This document shows positions 17,370 through 23,926 of a DNA stretch of 30,165 bases, one piece after another. Below the pieces are notes generated by a model, which saw only the letters and a list, made by a program, of their open reading frames with translations, was not told the DNA's origin and did no database searches. Made by a program: the position numbers and the translations under genes. Source of the DNA: Bacillota bacterium (lineage in GTDB: Bacteria > Bacillota > Clostridia > Acetivibrionales > DSM-1351); the NCBI GenBank assembly GCA_023397905.1, contig JAEWSZ010000004.1:1-30165 (forward strand), read 5' to 3'. Numbering within the stretch: the stretch's first letter is position 1; every line of letters begins with the position of its first letter.

Positions 17370-18878
17370 TTAAACAAACTGAGCTTTAAATTCATCGGCT
17401 GCCGTTTTCATCAGCTGCATGATCTCATCGCTGATGTCTCCGGTTTCCGCAATACTTGAAAGTATTTTGGGATATTTGTCTTTAATGTATTTAACAAATT
17501 CCTGATTAAATTTACGCACCTTGCTCACAGGAAGATCCAAAAGATACTTGTCGGTTGCCGCAAAGAGAATGAGCACCTGCTCTTCAACAGGCAATGTGGC
17601 ATACAATGGCTGCTTTAAGGTCTCAACAAGTCTCTCGCCCTGGAGAAGTTTGTCTCTGGTCACCTTGTCCAGGTCGGATCCGAACTGTGCAAAAGCTTCC
17701 AATTCCCTGTACTGCGCCAGGTTTATTCTAAGCGGGCCGGCTATTTTTCTCATGGCTTTAATCTGAGCCGAACCACCGACTCTGGATACCGACAGGCCCA
17801 CGTTTACCGCAGGTCTCTGTCCTGAGAAGAACAGCTCTGTCTCCAGATATATCTGTCCATCCGTTATGGATATAACATTTGTTGGAATATATGCCGATAC
17901 GTCGCCCGCAAGGGTTTCGATTATAGGCAGCGCCGTTATGGAACCCCCGCCCAGTTCATCGCTGAGCTTGGCCGCTCTTTCCAGCAGTCTTGAGTGCAGG
18001 TAGAAAACGTCTCCGGGATATGCCTCTCTTCCCGGCGGCCTTCTGAGAAGCAGTGACATTGCCCTGTAGGCCACGGCATGCTTGGACAGGTCGTCATAAA
18101 TAATAAGAACGTCCTTGTTATTTCTGTACATAAAATCTTCGGCCATGGCACAGCCCGCGTACGGAGCCAGATATTGCAGCGAAGCCGTATCACTTGCCGT
18201 TGAAGATACTATGATGGTATATTCCATGGCTCCAAACCGCTCCAGCGTGTTAACAATACCGGAAACCGTTGAAGCCTTCTGGCCTATTGCCACATATACG
18301 CAAATTACGTCTTTGCCCTTCTGATTTATAATGGTATCAACCGCAATTGCAGTTTTACCCGTCTGCCGGTCTCCGATAATGAGCTCTCTCTGGCCCCTTC
18401 CTATGGGGATCAGCGCATCAAGTGCCATAATACCTGTCTGCAGCGGCTTGTTTACGCTTTTCCTGTCAATAACTCCGGGAGCTGTGAAATCCACAGGCCT
18501 GTAGTTTTCAGCCACTATATCCCCTTTGCCGTCCAAAGCCTTTCCCAGCGGGCTGACAACCCTTCCTATGAGATTTTCCCCAACCGGAACCTGAACGGTC
18601 CGGCCGGTCCTTTTTACTGCCGTACCTTCCTTAATCTCTCTGTCATCCCCCAGAATAACACAACCAACGTTATCTTCCTCCAGATTCAGAGCCATACCAA
18701 ATACATTGTTGTCAAACTGCAGAAGCTCACCGGACATACATGACTGAAGTCCATATATCCTTGCAATACCATCTCCTGATTGAAGTACATAACCTACATC
18801 ATCAGTCTTTACCGCAGCGCCGTAATTTTCTATCTGCTGCTTAATAATCGAGCTAATTTCTTCTGGTCTAAGACTCAT
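17370..18878 (-). CDS. atpA: F1 ATP synthase alpha subunit
   Basis: Non-catalytic nucleotide-binding alpha subunit, 502 residues as usual. It shows the Walker A loop GDRQTGKTAIAVD near residue 170, the Walker B-type strand DVLIIYDDLSKHAVAYR, the PPGREAYPGDVFYLHSR segment, and the SVSRVGGSAQ stretch containing the arginine finger. ATG at 18878 with GGTGAGAAAAGG just before it. It follows atpH by 31 bases and precedes atpG. Confidence 0.97.
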   Translation of the reverse strand: MSLRPEEISSIIKQQIENYGAAVKTDDVGYVLQSGDGIARIYGLQSCMSGELLQFDNNVFGMALNLEEDNVGCVILGDDREIKEGTAVKRTGRTVQVPVGENLIGRVVSPLGKALDGKGDIVAENYRPVDFTAPGVIDRKSVNKPLQTGIMALDALIPIGRGQRELIIGDRQTGKTAIAVDTIINQKGKDVICVYVAIGQKASTVSGIVNTLERFGAMEYTIIVSSTASDTASLQYLAPYAGCAMAEDFMYRNNKDVLIIYDDLSKHAVAYRAMSLLLRRPPGREAYPGDVFYLHSRLLERAAKLSDELGGGSITALPIIETLAGDVSAYIPTNVISITDGQIYLETELFFSGQRPAVNVGLSVSRVGGSAQIKAMRKIAGPLRINLAQYRELEAFAQFGSDLDKVTRDKLLQGERLVETLKQPLYATLPVEEQVLILFAATDKYLLDLPVSKVRKFNQEFVKYIKDKYPKILSSIAETGDISDEIMQLMKTAADEFKAQFV

Positions 18879-18909
18879 CCTTTTCTCACCCCATATGCTC
18901 TGACACCGG

Positions 18910-19437
18910 TCATTTGTTGACCAGCTCAGTTAATGATTCAATCCTGCCCTTAATGGTTCCATCGTAAACCTTGTCGCCGATAATCACTTTTATACCGCCG
19001 ATTACTGACTCGTCAAGCATTTCAATGGCCTTAACAGCACTAGCATTGTAAATTTTTCTGAATTTATCTTTTATACTGCTCAGCTGTCCTTCATCCAGAG
19101 GCTGTACAGTTATAATTTTCATTTCAAGCACATTTGCCCGCTGTTCCATCAGATGTACAAACTGCTCAAAAATCTTCGGGAGAAGACTTATCCGCTGTTT
19201 TGCCACCAATAGCAGGACAAAATTAAGCATGTTCCTGTCAAGCCTGTTTGAGAATACATTTTTTATTAAAGCCTGCTTGCTGTCTGCCTTGATTCTCGGA
19301 TCAAGCAAGAATCCCTTAAATTCCGACAAGGTATTGTAAAAACCCACAAGTTCCTCAAACTCCTGCCTTACATTGCCCGTATCCTTTTCAGACAGCTCCA
19401 GCAATGCCTGCGCATATCTTTTTTCAACGAGCGGCAT
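18910..19437 (-). CDS. atpH: F1 ATP synthase delta subunit
   Basis: Peripheral-stalk subunit that attaches F1 to the b dimer. The N-terminal motif MPLVEKRYAQALLELSE and the C-terminal segment SVIGGIKVIIGDKVYDGTIK are typical of OSCP/delta proteins, and 175 residues is normal. Its ATG shares one base with the atpF stop (TAATG), which implies translational coupling with the b subunit. Confidence 0.96.
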   Translation of the reverse strand: MPLVEKRYAQALLELSEKDTGNVRQEFEELVGFYNTLSEFKGFLLDPRIKADSKQALIKNVFSNRLDRNMLNFVLLLVAKQRISLLPKIFEQFVHLMEQRANVLEMKIITVQPLDEGQLSSIKDKFRKIYNASAVKAIEMLDESVIGGIKVIIGDKVYDGTIKGRIESLTELVNK

Positions 19438-19922
19438 TAAGCAGCACCTGCCTCATCTATAAATTTATCAACCAGACTCTTGTTTGCTTCAGTATCCATA
19501 TTGGACTGAACCACCTTTGTTGCGGCAGAGATTGCAAGAACTGCGATCTGCTGTCTTATCTGACGCAGCATTTCGGCTCTTTCGCGTTCAACATCCTGAC
19601 GTCCTCTTTCAACAATCGCCAACGCATCTTTTTTCGCATTTTCAATTATCTCATCATATTCACGCGTAGCCTTGATTCTGGCTTCACTTATGAGCTTGTC
19701 GCTCTCTTCCCTGATTTTCTTAATTTGCTCCTCGTAATTTTTACGGGTTTCGGCAGCTTCTATTTTGGCCTGCTCCGCATCCTTCAGGGACTGATCTATG
19801 GAGTTTTTTCTTTTCTCCATAAACTCTGTAACAGGCTTAAAAAGAAACTTTCTCATAAAAATGTACAATATGATCAGGTTCAGCAATACAAAAATAAATG
19901 TATACTTATCAGGCACTAACAT
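19437..19922 (-). CDS. atpF: F0 ATP synthase b subunit
   Basis: Stator b subunit: one N-terminal membrane helix (YTFIFVLLNLIILYIFMRKF) and a long charged coiled coil (residues about 30-135, rich in Glu, Lys, Arg and Ala) that reaches up F1. The frame can start at a TTG (19946), but AAGGAG at 19933-19938 is 10 bases before the ATG at 19922 (MLVPDKYTF), so I choose that start (161 residues). It overlaps atpH by one base. It is preceded by an unusually long gap from atpE containing three hairpins. Confidence 0.95.
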   Translation of the reverse strand: MLVPDKYTFIFVLLNLIILYIFMRKFLFKPVTEFMEKRKNSIDQSLKDAEQAKIEAAETRKNYEEQIKKIREESDKLISEARIKATREYDEIIENAKKDALAIVERGRQDVERERAEMLRQIRQQIAVLAISAATKVVQSNMDTEANKSLVDKFIDEAGAA

Positions 19923-19961
19923 ATGACCCAATCTCCTTTTCAACAAACCTTTATATAATAG

Positions 19962-19979
19962 CGGCCGGCTGACCGGCCG
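19962..19979 (-). other. GC-rich hairpin upstream of atpF
   Basis: CGGCCGG (19962-19968) / CCGGCCG (19973-19979), a perfect 7-base stem with a four-base loop. It is 39 bases before the atpF start and is the third of three successive hairpins in the atpE-atpF gap. It is not followed by a T-run on the minus strand. Confidence 0.6.
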
Positions 19980-20002
19980 GACTTTTACTGTAAATTACTG
20001 CC

Positions 20003-20043
20003 GCATATCTGTGAAAGTGATTTATCAGCTTTCACAGATATGC
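20003..20043 (-). other. Perfect 15-bp inverted repeat in the atpE-atpF gap
   Basis: GCATATCTGTGAAAG (20003-20017) and CTTTCACAGATATGC (20029-20043), a perfect match with an 11-base loop. In the atp mRNA it forms a strong stem between atpE and atpF. There is no U-tract, so a stabilising or processing element is more likely than a terminator. Confidence 0.65.
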
Positions 20044-20045
20044 TC

Positions 20046-20094
20046 AAGTCAATTGCCGTCAATTAAGGTCAAAATATCACCTTAATTGACTTTT
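20046..20094 (-). repeat. AAGTCAATT-type palindrome in the atpE-atpF gap
   Basis: Perfect 12-base inverted repeat GTCAATTAAGGT (20058-20069) / ACCTTAATTGAC (20079-20090), preceded by another AAGTCAATT (20046-20054) and ending in GACTTTT. Its ends resemble the repeats at 23364-23400 and 27497-27651. Confidence 0.55.
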
Positions 20095-20171
20095 GAAACT
20101 TATTGCTTTCATAACAGATTTCAAGAATAAAGCATACTGCTGTTTCTTAAATAAGTACTTGCAACATCCGA

Positions 20172-20396
20172 TTACATCTTTAAGAATATCAGTACAAGCG
20201 CAACAACCAAACCATAGATTGCTGTTGCTTCCGCAAGAACCGCGCCAAGAAGCATAGTGTTTCTGATCTGACCTGCTGCTTCCGGCTGTCTTGCTATACC
20301 CTCAACTGCCTTACCTGTTGCAAGACTTATACCGACTCCGGCTCCAACACCGGTAAATACTGCTATTGCTGCAGCTATAGCTATCAATCCGCCCAT
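20172..20396 (-). CDS. atpE: F0 ATP synthase c subunit (rotor ring)
   Basis: Two-helix proteolipid of 74 residues. Helix 1 has the GxGxG packing (GVGAGVG), the polar loop is ARQPEA, and the ion-carrying carboxylate is Glu56 in LAEATAIYG. Residues that coordinate sodium in Na+-type rings (Gln in helix 1 and Ser after the Glu in Ilyobacter) are here Ile23 and Ala57, so proton coupling is inferred. The frame extends upstream to 20429, but AAGGGGGTGA sits just before the ATG at 20396 (MGGLIAIAA), which is clearly the start. It is 13 bases after atpB; a 249-base gap follows. Confidence 0.97.
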   Translation of the reverse strand: MGGLIAIAAAIAVFTGVGAGVGISLATGKAVEGIARQPEAAGQIRNTMLLGAVLAEATAIYGLVVALVLIFLKM

Positions 20397-20409
20397 TATA
20401 TTCACCCCC

Positions 20410-21120
20410 TTATTCAAGTGCCTCCGCAATATATAGAGAAGTTAAAAACATAAACACATACGCCTGCAAGACACCGTCAAACAAGTCAAAATACAAGCTC
20501 AATGCTGCCGGTATTACTGGCGGCATTGCCGCGTATATAAGTTCCATAACTATGAATGCGCCCAATATGTTTCCAAAAAGACGTAAAGCCAGAGATAGAG
20601 GCTTTATACCGTAATCGAGAATTTTAAAAGGCAGCATCATAGGAATTGGCTCAACAAAACTTTTAAGCCACCCGCCCATTTTTTTATACCGTATGCCCGC
20701 ATATATTACCAAAGCAATAGACATCAGCGCCAAGCATGCGGTGACATTGATATTTCTCGTGGGAGGTCTGAGCTTAAAACTTTCACCTGGAATAACATTA
20801 AAAATTGAAATGGTATTGGCGAAAATAAGGAATAGCATAACAGTGCCCAGATAAGGTGCAAAAGGTTTCCAATGATGATCTCCGATCGCATCCTTGCAAA
20901 TGTTGTTGATAAGTTCTACGACCGCTTCGGCGGCATTCTGCCTCTTGCCTGGTACAGCAGTGAGCCTGCGGGTTAAAAAGACAGCAAGAAAAATCATTAC
21001 AGCCATTATCACCCACATTACAACAACCACATCGGAAACCGGAATATTCAGATCGAAAAACCTGATCGTAAACATCGTATGGGAATCCATGGCCTCTTTA
21101 AGCCTCTCACTTAAATCCAT
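20410..21120 (-). CDS. atpB: F0 ATP synthase a subunit
   Basis: Membrane stator subunit forming the ion half-channels. The protein has 236 residues and five or six membrane helices. The essential arginine is Arg180 in PLSLALRLFGNILGAF, and the family motif KPFAPYLGTVMLFLIFANT is present at 85-102. ATG at 21120; the ribosome site AGAAGGTGA lies inside the end of atpI, three bases upstream of this gene, so the two are translationally close. First of the eight core subunits. Confidence 0.96.
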   Translation of the reverse strand: MDLSERLKEAMDSHTMFTIRFFDLNIPVSDVVVVMWVIMAVMIFLAVFLTRRLTAVPGKRQNAAEAVVELINNICKDAIGDHHWKPFAPYLGTVMLFLIFANTISIFNVIPGESFKLRPPTRNINVTACLALMSIALVIYAGIRYKKMGGWLKSFVEPIPMMLPFKILDYGIKPLSLALRLFGNILGAFIVMELIYAAMPPVIPAALSLYFDLFDGVLQAYVFMFLTSLYIAEALE

Positions 21121-21123
21121 TTT

Positions 21124-21519
21124 TTATTTCACCTTCTGTCCGTATTGGTTTTTTGTAATTCCCAAAGCCTCTGTAACAGCATTTATCATAACAATTACCG
21201 AGATCGACAGCGTTCCGGCCAATGCGGCTATAAGAGTATAAAGCCCATAGCGCATTGAGAGTATCACCATTATTCCTATTATAACTATATTTAACAAATA
21301 TATTACTAAATTAGTTACAATAGCTCGGTTTTTATTTGCGCAGCTTAAATGCCTGAATACAGATTCAAGTACTGCAAATCTTAACAACGCGAAAAACACG
21401 CCAAAAGTCAGGGCGATTATCATAGATATCCTTTGCTCTCCAAAAAAGAAACACACCCCGGATAACAAAATATATAAAATACCCTCTCTTTTTACAAAAA
21501 ATCTTAAAAAATCGCTCAT
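21124..21519 (-). CDS. atpI: AtpI-like membrane protein, first gene of the atp operon
   Basis: Small four-helix membrane protein (131 residues) just upstream of atpB. The position, size and helix pattern (LYILLSGVCFFFG, MIIALTFGVFFALL, LVIYLLNIVIIGIMV, LIAALAGTLSISVIV) fit the ATP synthase subunit I family, which assists c-ring assembly or Mg2+ supply in other bacteria. The start is uncertain: an in-frame GTG at 21546 would add nine residues, and neither start has a good ribosome site. The ATG at 21519 overlaps the stop of a 17-codon upstream frame (ATGA), so coupling is possible. Confidence 0.75.
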   Translation of the reverse strand: MSDFLRFFVKREGILYILLSGVCFFFGEQRISMIIALTFGVFFALLRFAVLESVFRHLSCANKNRAIVTNLVIYLLNIVIIGIMVILSMRYGLYTLIAALAGTLSISVIVMINAVTEALGITKNQYGQKVK

Positions 21520-21569
21520 AATAGGTTTTTTTGTACATTTCTCCACAAAAAGCTGTTAAGTTTTTTCAT
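21516..21569 (-). other. Possible 17-codon leader ORF overlapping the atpI start
   Basis: ATG at 21569 encodes MKKLNSFLWRNVQKNLL and stops at TGA (21516-21518), which overlaps the atpI ATG as ATGA. It has no clear ribosome site. It could couple translation to atpI, which itself lacks a good ribosome site, or it may be chance. Confidence 0.3.
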
Positions 21570-21607
21570 TAATGTTACGATATTTATTTAGGCTCGTAAT
21601 CATCACG

Positions 21608-21635
21608 TGCTATGTTGGTTTTCAGGAACATAGCA
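21608..21635 (-). other. Hairpin at the 5' end of the atp mRNA leader
   Basis: Perfect 9-base inverted repeat TGCTATGTT (21608-21616) / AACATAGCA (21627-21635) with a 10-base loop, starting about seven bases after the predicted transcription start. A 5' stabilising stem or an operator are both possible. Confidence 0.5.
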
Positions 21636-21648
21636 AGAAATTATCTCA

Positions 21649-21677
21649 ATGATAGCACAGTAAAAAGTGTAAATCAA
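21649..21677 (-). promoter_or_regulatory. Sigma-A-type promoter of the ATP synthase operon
   Basis: Minus strand TTGATT (21672-21677), 17-base spacer, TATCAT (21649-21654). The predicted start near 21642 gives a leader of about 120 bases before the atpI ATG. It is divergent from the motA promoter. Confidence 0.65.
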
Positions 21678-21695
21678 TGGTACTTTGACGAAAAG

Positions 21696-21724
21696 TTCAC
21701 AATTTGCGCTTTTAAATTTAGTAT
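21696..21724 (+). promoter_or_regulatory. Candidate promoter of motA-motB
   Basis: TTCACA (21696-21701), 17-base spacer, TAGTAT (21719-21724), 45 bases upstream of the motA ATG. No GCCGATAA-type SigD box is visible here, which is notable for stator genes. Confidence 0.4.
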
Positions 21725-21769
21725 TTTTGTACAAAAGAATTAAAAAAAATATCAGGAGTGGTAAACTAT

Positions 21770-22594
21770 ATGGACATAACAACCATCATTGGTTTAGTTT
21801 TAGGCTTCGGGGGCATTATAACGGGTTATCTTGAAGAGGGACATTTCGACATGTCGTTACTTGCCGGATTATGGGGACCCGGACCTTTTTTAATTGTTTT
21901 CATCGGGGGTCTTGGAGCGACTCTTGTTGCTTTTCCTTTATCAGAATTTAAAAAAGCGCTATCTATATTACCAGTGCTATTTACTCAAAAAAATTATAAC
22001 GAAATTGATATCATTAATGAACTTGCAGATCTTTCTGAAAAGGCCAGAAAAGACGGTTTGCTCAGTCTGGAGCAGGATGCGCAGACAAACAGCAATGATT
22101 TGATACGAAAGGGCCTGGCTCTTGTAGTTGACGGTATTGAAACCGAAGTTATTAAAGATATCCTGGCCAGAGAGACAGAGCTGCAGGAGCAGATTTATGA
22201 GTCAGGGGCCAAAATATTTGAAGCAATGGGAGGCACCTGGCCTGCCATGGGTGTTTGCGGAACAGTTATGGGTATGATAAGTATTTTGAAGGACCTCAGT
22301 GATCCGTTGGCACTTGGACCAAAAATAGCAGCTGCATTTATTGCTACTTTCTATGGCGTTGGTTTTGCCAATATTGTATTGCTGCCCTTTGCCAATAAAA
22401 TCAAGTCAAAAGCAGGCCGTGAAACCATGATAAGCGAAATAATTATAGAGGGACTCCTATCAATACAGGCTGGTGAAAATCCACGTATCATCAAGGAAAA
22501 ACTCAACCTCGCCCTGATGGAAAAGCTGAGCGGCAACGGAAAGAAGAAAACTGCAGAGGCAGATATCGGTATTGAAGAAGGAGCTGAGGCATAA
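21770..22594 (+). CDS. motA: Flagellar stator protein MotA
   Basis: MotA/TolQ/ExbB-family proton-channel subunit, 274 residues with four membrane helices. The N-terminal pair starts MDITTIIGLVLGFGGIITG. The cytoplasmic part has KARKDGLLSLE, with the Arg and Glu used to contact FliG. The C-terminal pair has GTWPAMGVCGTVMGMI and FIATFYGVGFANIVLLP with the conserved proline and glycines. The frame opens at a GTG (21758), but AGGAGTGG at 21754-21761 lies eight bases before the ATG at 21770, so I take that start. It is two bases upstream of motB, and the order motA-motB is standard. No other flagellar genes lie in the window. Confidence 0.93.
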   Translation: MDITTIIGLVLGFGGIITGYLEEGHFDMSLLAGLWGPGPFLIVFIGGLGATLVAFPLSEFKKALSILPVLFTQKNYNEIDIINELADLSEKARKDGLLSLEQDAQTNSNDLIRKGLALVVDGIETEVIKDILARETELQEQIYESGAKIFEAMGGTWPAMGVCGTVMGMISILKDLSDPLALGPKIAAAFIATFYGVGFANIVLLPFANKIKSKAGRETMISEIIIEGLLSIQAGENPRIIKEKLNLALMEKLSGNGKKKTAEADIGIEEGAEA

Positions 22595-22596
22595 AC

Positions 22597-23355
22597 ATGG
22601 CGAAAGAAAGAGTTGTAAAGGATAACAATGAACGTTATCTTTTGACATATGCGGATTTGATGAACCTTTTACTTATTCTGTTTATAATTTTATTTGCCAT
22701 GAGTCAGGTAGATACGGTAAAATTCCAGCAATTGTCACAATCCCTCAGTTCGGCTTTCGGCTCAGGCCAACCGCCATCTGTGGTCCAGGGCGGTGAGTCC
22801 GGAAATTCGCTGATAAACTTTCCGGCTATAATGCCCTCACCCGTTATCCCTTCACAGATTGAAGAAGAGCAGATCTCGGCAGTTGCCGGCGAAGTGGAAA
22901 AAATGGTAAAATCGGAAGGCCTGGAAGGCAATGTGGATGTCAAATTGCAGGAACGCGGAGTCGTTATTTCGATAAATGAAAGGCTTATTTTTAAATCAGG
23001 AAGCTCCGAGATTGAAAGGGAATCCCAGGACAAGGTCATAAAAATCGGCAGAGATATTCTGGGCAAGATACCAAATAATCATATACGTATCGAAGGCCAT
23101 ACCGACAATGTTCCCATCAAGAGTCCAAGGTTCCCGTCAAACTGGGAATTGTCGGCTGCAAGAGCCACCAATGTTGTAAGGATACTGGTAGAACAGGCCG
23201 GCATAAATCCAAGTCTGATTTCAGCCGTAGGTTACGGTGAATTCACACCGCTGGTTCCCAATACCTCCGACGCCAACAGGGAAAAGAACAGGCGCGTGGA
23301 TATCGTTATATTGAGAGATTCCTCCAGCCTCGGTGAAGCCGACACTGACAAGTAG
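22597..23355 (+). CDS. motB: Flagellar stator protein MotB (OmpA-like peptidoglycan anchor)
   Basis: 252 residues. One N-terminal membrane helix carries the ion-binding Asp in YLLTYADLMNLLLILFIILF. After a Ser/Gly/Pro-rich plug and linker (about 50-90) comes an OmpA/MotB peptidoglycan-binding domain (about 130-245) with IRIEGHTDNVPI, NWELSAARATNVVR and the REKNRRVDIVI motif. The start follows the motA stop by two bases, and the ribosome site GGAGCTGAGG is within the motA end. Ends just before a palindromic repeat. It forms a 4:2 stator with MotA, driving the flagellar motor. Confidence 0.95.
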   Translation: MAKERVVKDNNERYLLTYADLMNLLLILFIILFAMSQVDTVKFQQLSQSLSSAFGSGQPPSVVQGGESGNSLINFPAIMPSPVIPSQIEEEQISAVAGEVEKMVKSEGLEGNVDVKLQERGVVISINERLIFKSGSSEIERESQDKVIKIGRDILGKIPNNHIRIEGHTDNVPIKSPRFPSNWELSAARATNVVRILVEQAGINPSLISAVGYGEFTPLVPNTSDANREKNRRVDIVILRDSSSLGEADTDK

Positions 23356-23363
23356 GCTTCAAG

Positions 23364-23400
23364 AAGTCAATTACTATCGGCTTTCAACCGTAATTGACTT
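23364..23400. repeat. Palindromic repeat with AAGTCAATTAC termini, after motB
   Basis: Perfect 11-base inverted ends AAGTCAATTAC (23364-23374) / GTAATTGACTT (23390-23400) around a 15-base core (TATCGGCTTTCAACC). The same ends and a related core occur at 27497-27651. Only TTT follows, so it would be a weak terminator for motAB. Confidence 0.7.
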
Positions 23401-23475
23401 TGGTAATAAATAGAGATACGGAAAAACGGAATTCAGAAGTTAGTAAAGACTCGAATTTATAATAGGTAAATAAAT

Positions 23476-23504
23476 TTGTATGAACCTTCAGAATGATATA
23501 AAAT
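23476..23504 (+). promoter_or_regulatory. Candidate promoter of the small membrane protein gene
   Basis: TTGTAT (23476-23481), 17-base spacer, TAAAAT (23499-23504), 40 bases before the ATG at 23545. Confidence 0.4.
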
Positions 23505-23544
23505 AATATCAAACTGGAGGTTTCTTATTTAAAGAGGTATCTTT

Positions 23545-23778
23545 ATGAAAAAAATTATCGCAGGCACTTGTATTTTAGTAACAGGGCTTATCCTGTTCAT
23601 CGTTGTACACTTAGAAGCTTCAAAGTATATGGTATCTTTGGGCTCATGGAGTACACCCCCCGGTAAGTATTTAACCAGTGTATCTGAAACAGGGGGAACT
23701 GTAGTTCTTGCCATAAGTATTATATTTGGCATAATAGGATTATGTATGTTATTAATTGGAGCCTTTAAAAAAGACTGA
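23545..23778 (+). CDS. Small two-helix membrane protein of unknown function
   Basis: 77 residues with two membrane helices: about 4-24 (IIAGTCILVTGLILFIVVHL) and about 51-72 (TVVLAISIIFGIIGLCMLLI). The roughly 25-residue loop between them has Ser/Gly/Pro (WSTPPGKYL), and the tail is FKKD. AGAGGT lies nine bases before the ATG. I recognise no family. It is separated from motB by a palindrome and probably has its own promoter, so a link to the stator is not implied. Confidence 0.65.
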   Translation: MKKIIAGTCILVTGLILFIVVHLEASKYMVSLGSWSTPPGKYLTSVSETGGTVVLAISIIFGIIGLCMLLIGAFKKD

Positions 23779-23817
23779 AAAATCTTTATGCGGTACGAGT
23801 CAACACTTCCGAGACCT

Positions 23818-23881
23818 AAAAAGACTGTTGAAAATGAAGCAGCGCAATATATCGCATTACTCTATTTCCAACAGTCCTTTT
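23818..23881. terminator. Bidirectional terminator between convergent genes
   Basis: Arms GACTGTTG (23823-23830) / CAACAGTC (23869-23876), extended by AAAAT/ATTT inside. T-runs follow on both strands: CCTTTT on plus and TTTTTAGG on minus. It sits between the small membrane protein gene (ends 23778) and the wecA-wecB gene (ends 23927). Confidence 0.75.
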
Positions 23882-23926
23882 CATCCTTAATTCTAAAAAG
23901 TTCTACTGATTTCCCGCCTTCTGATT

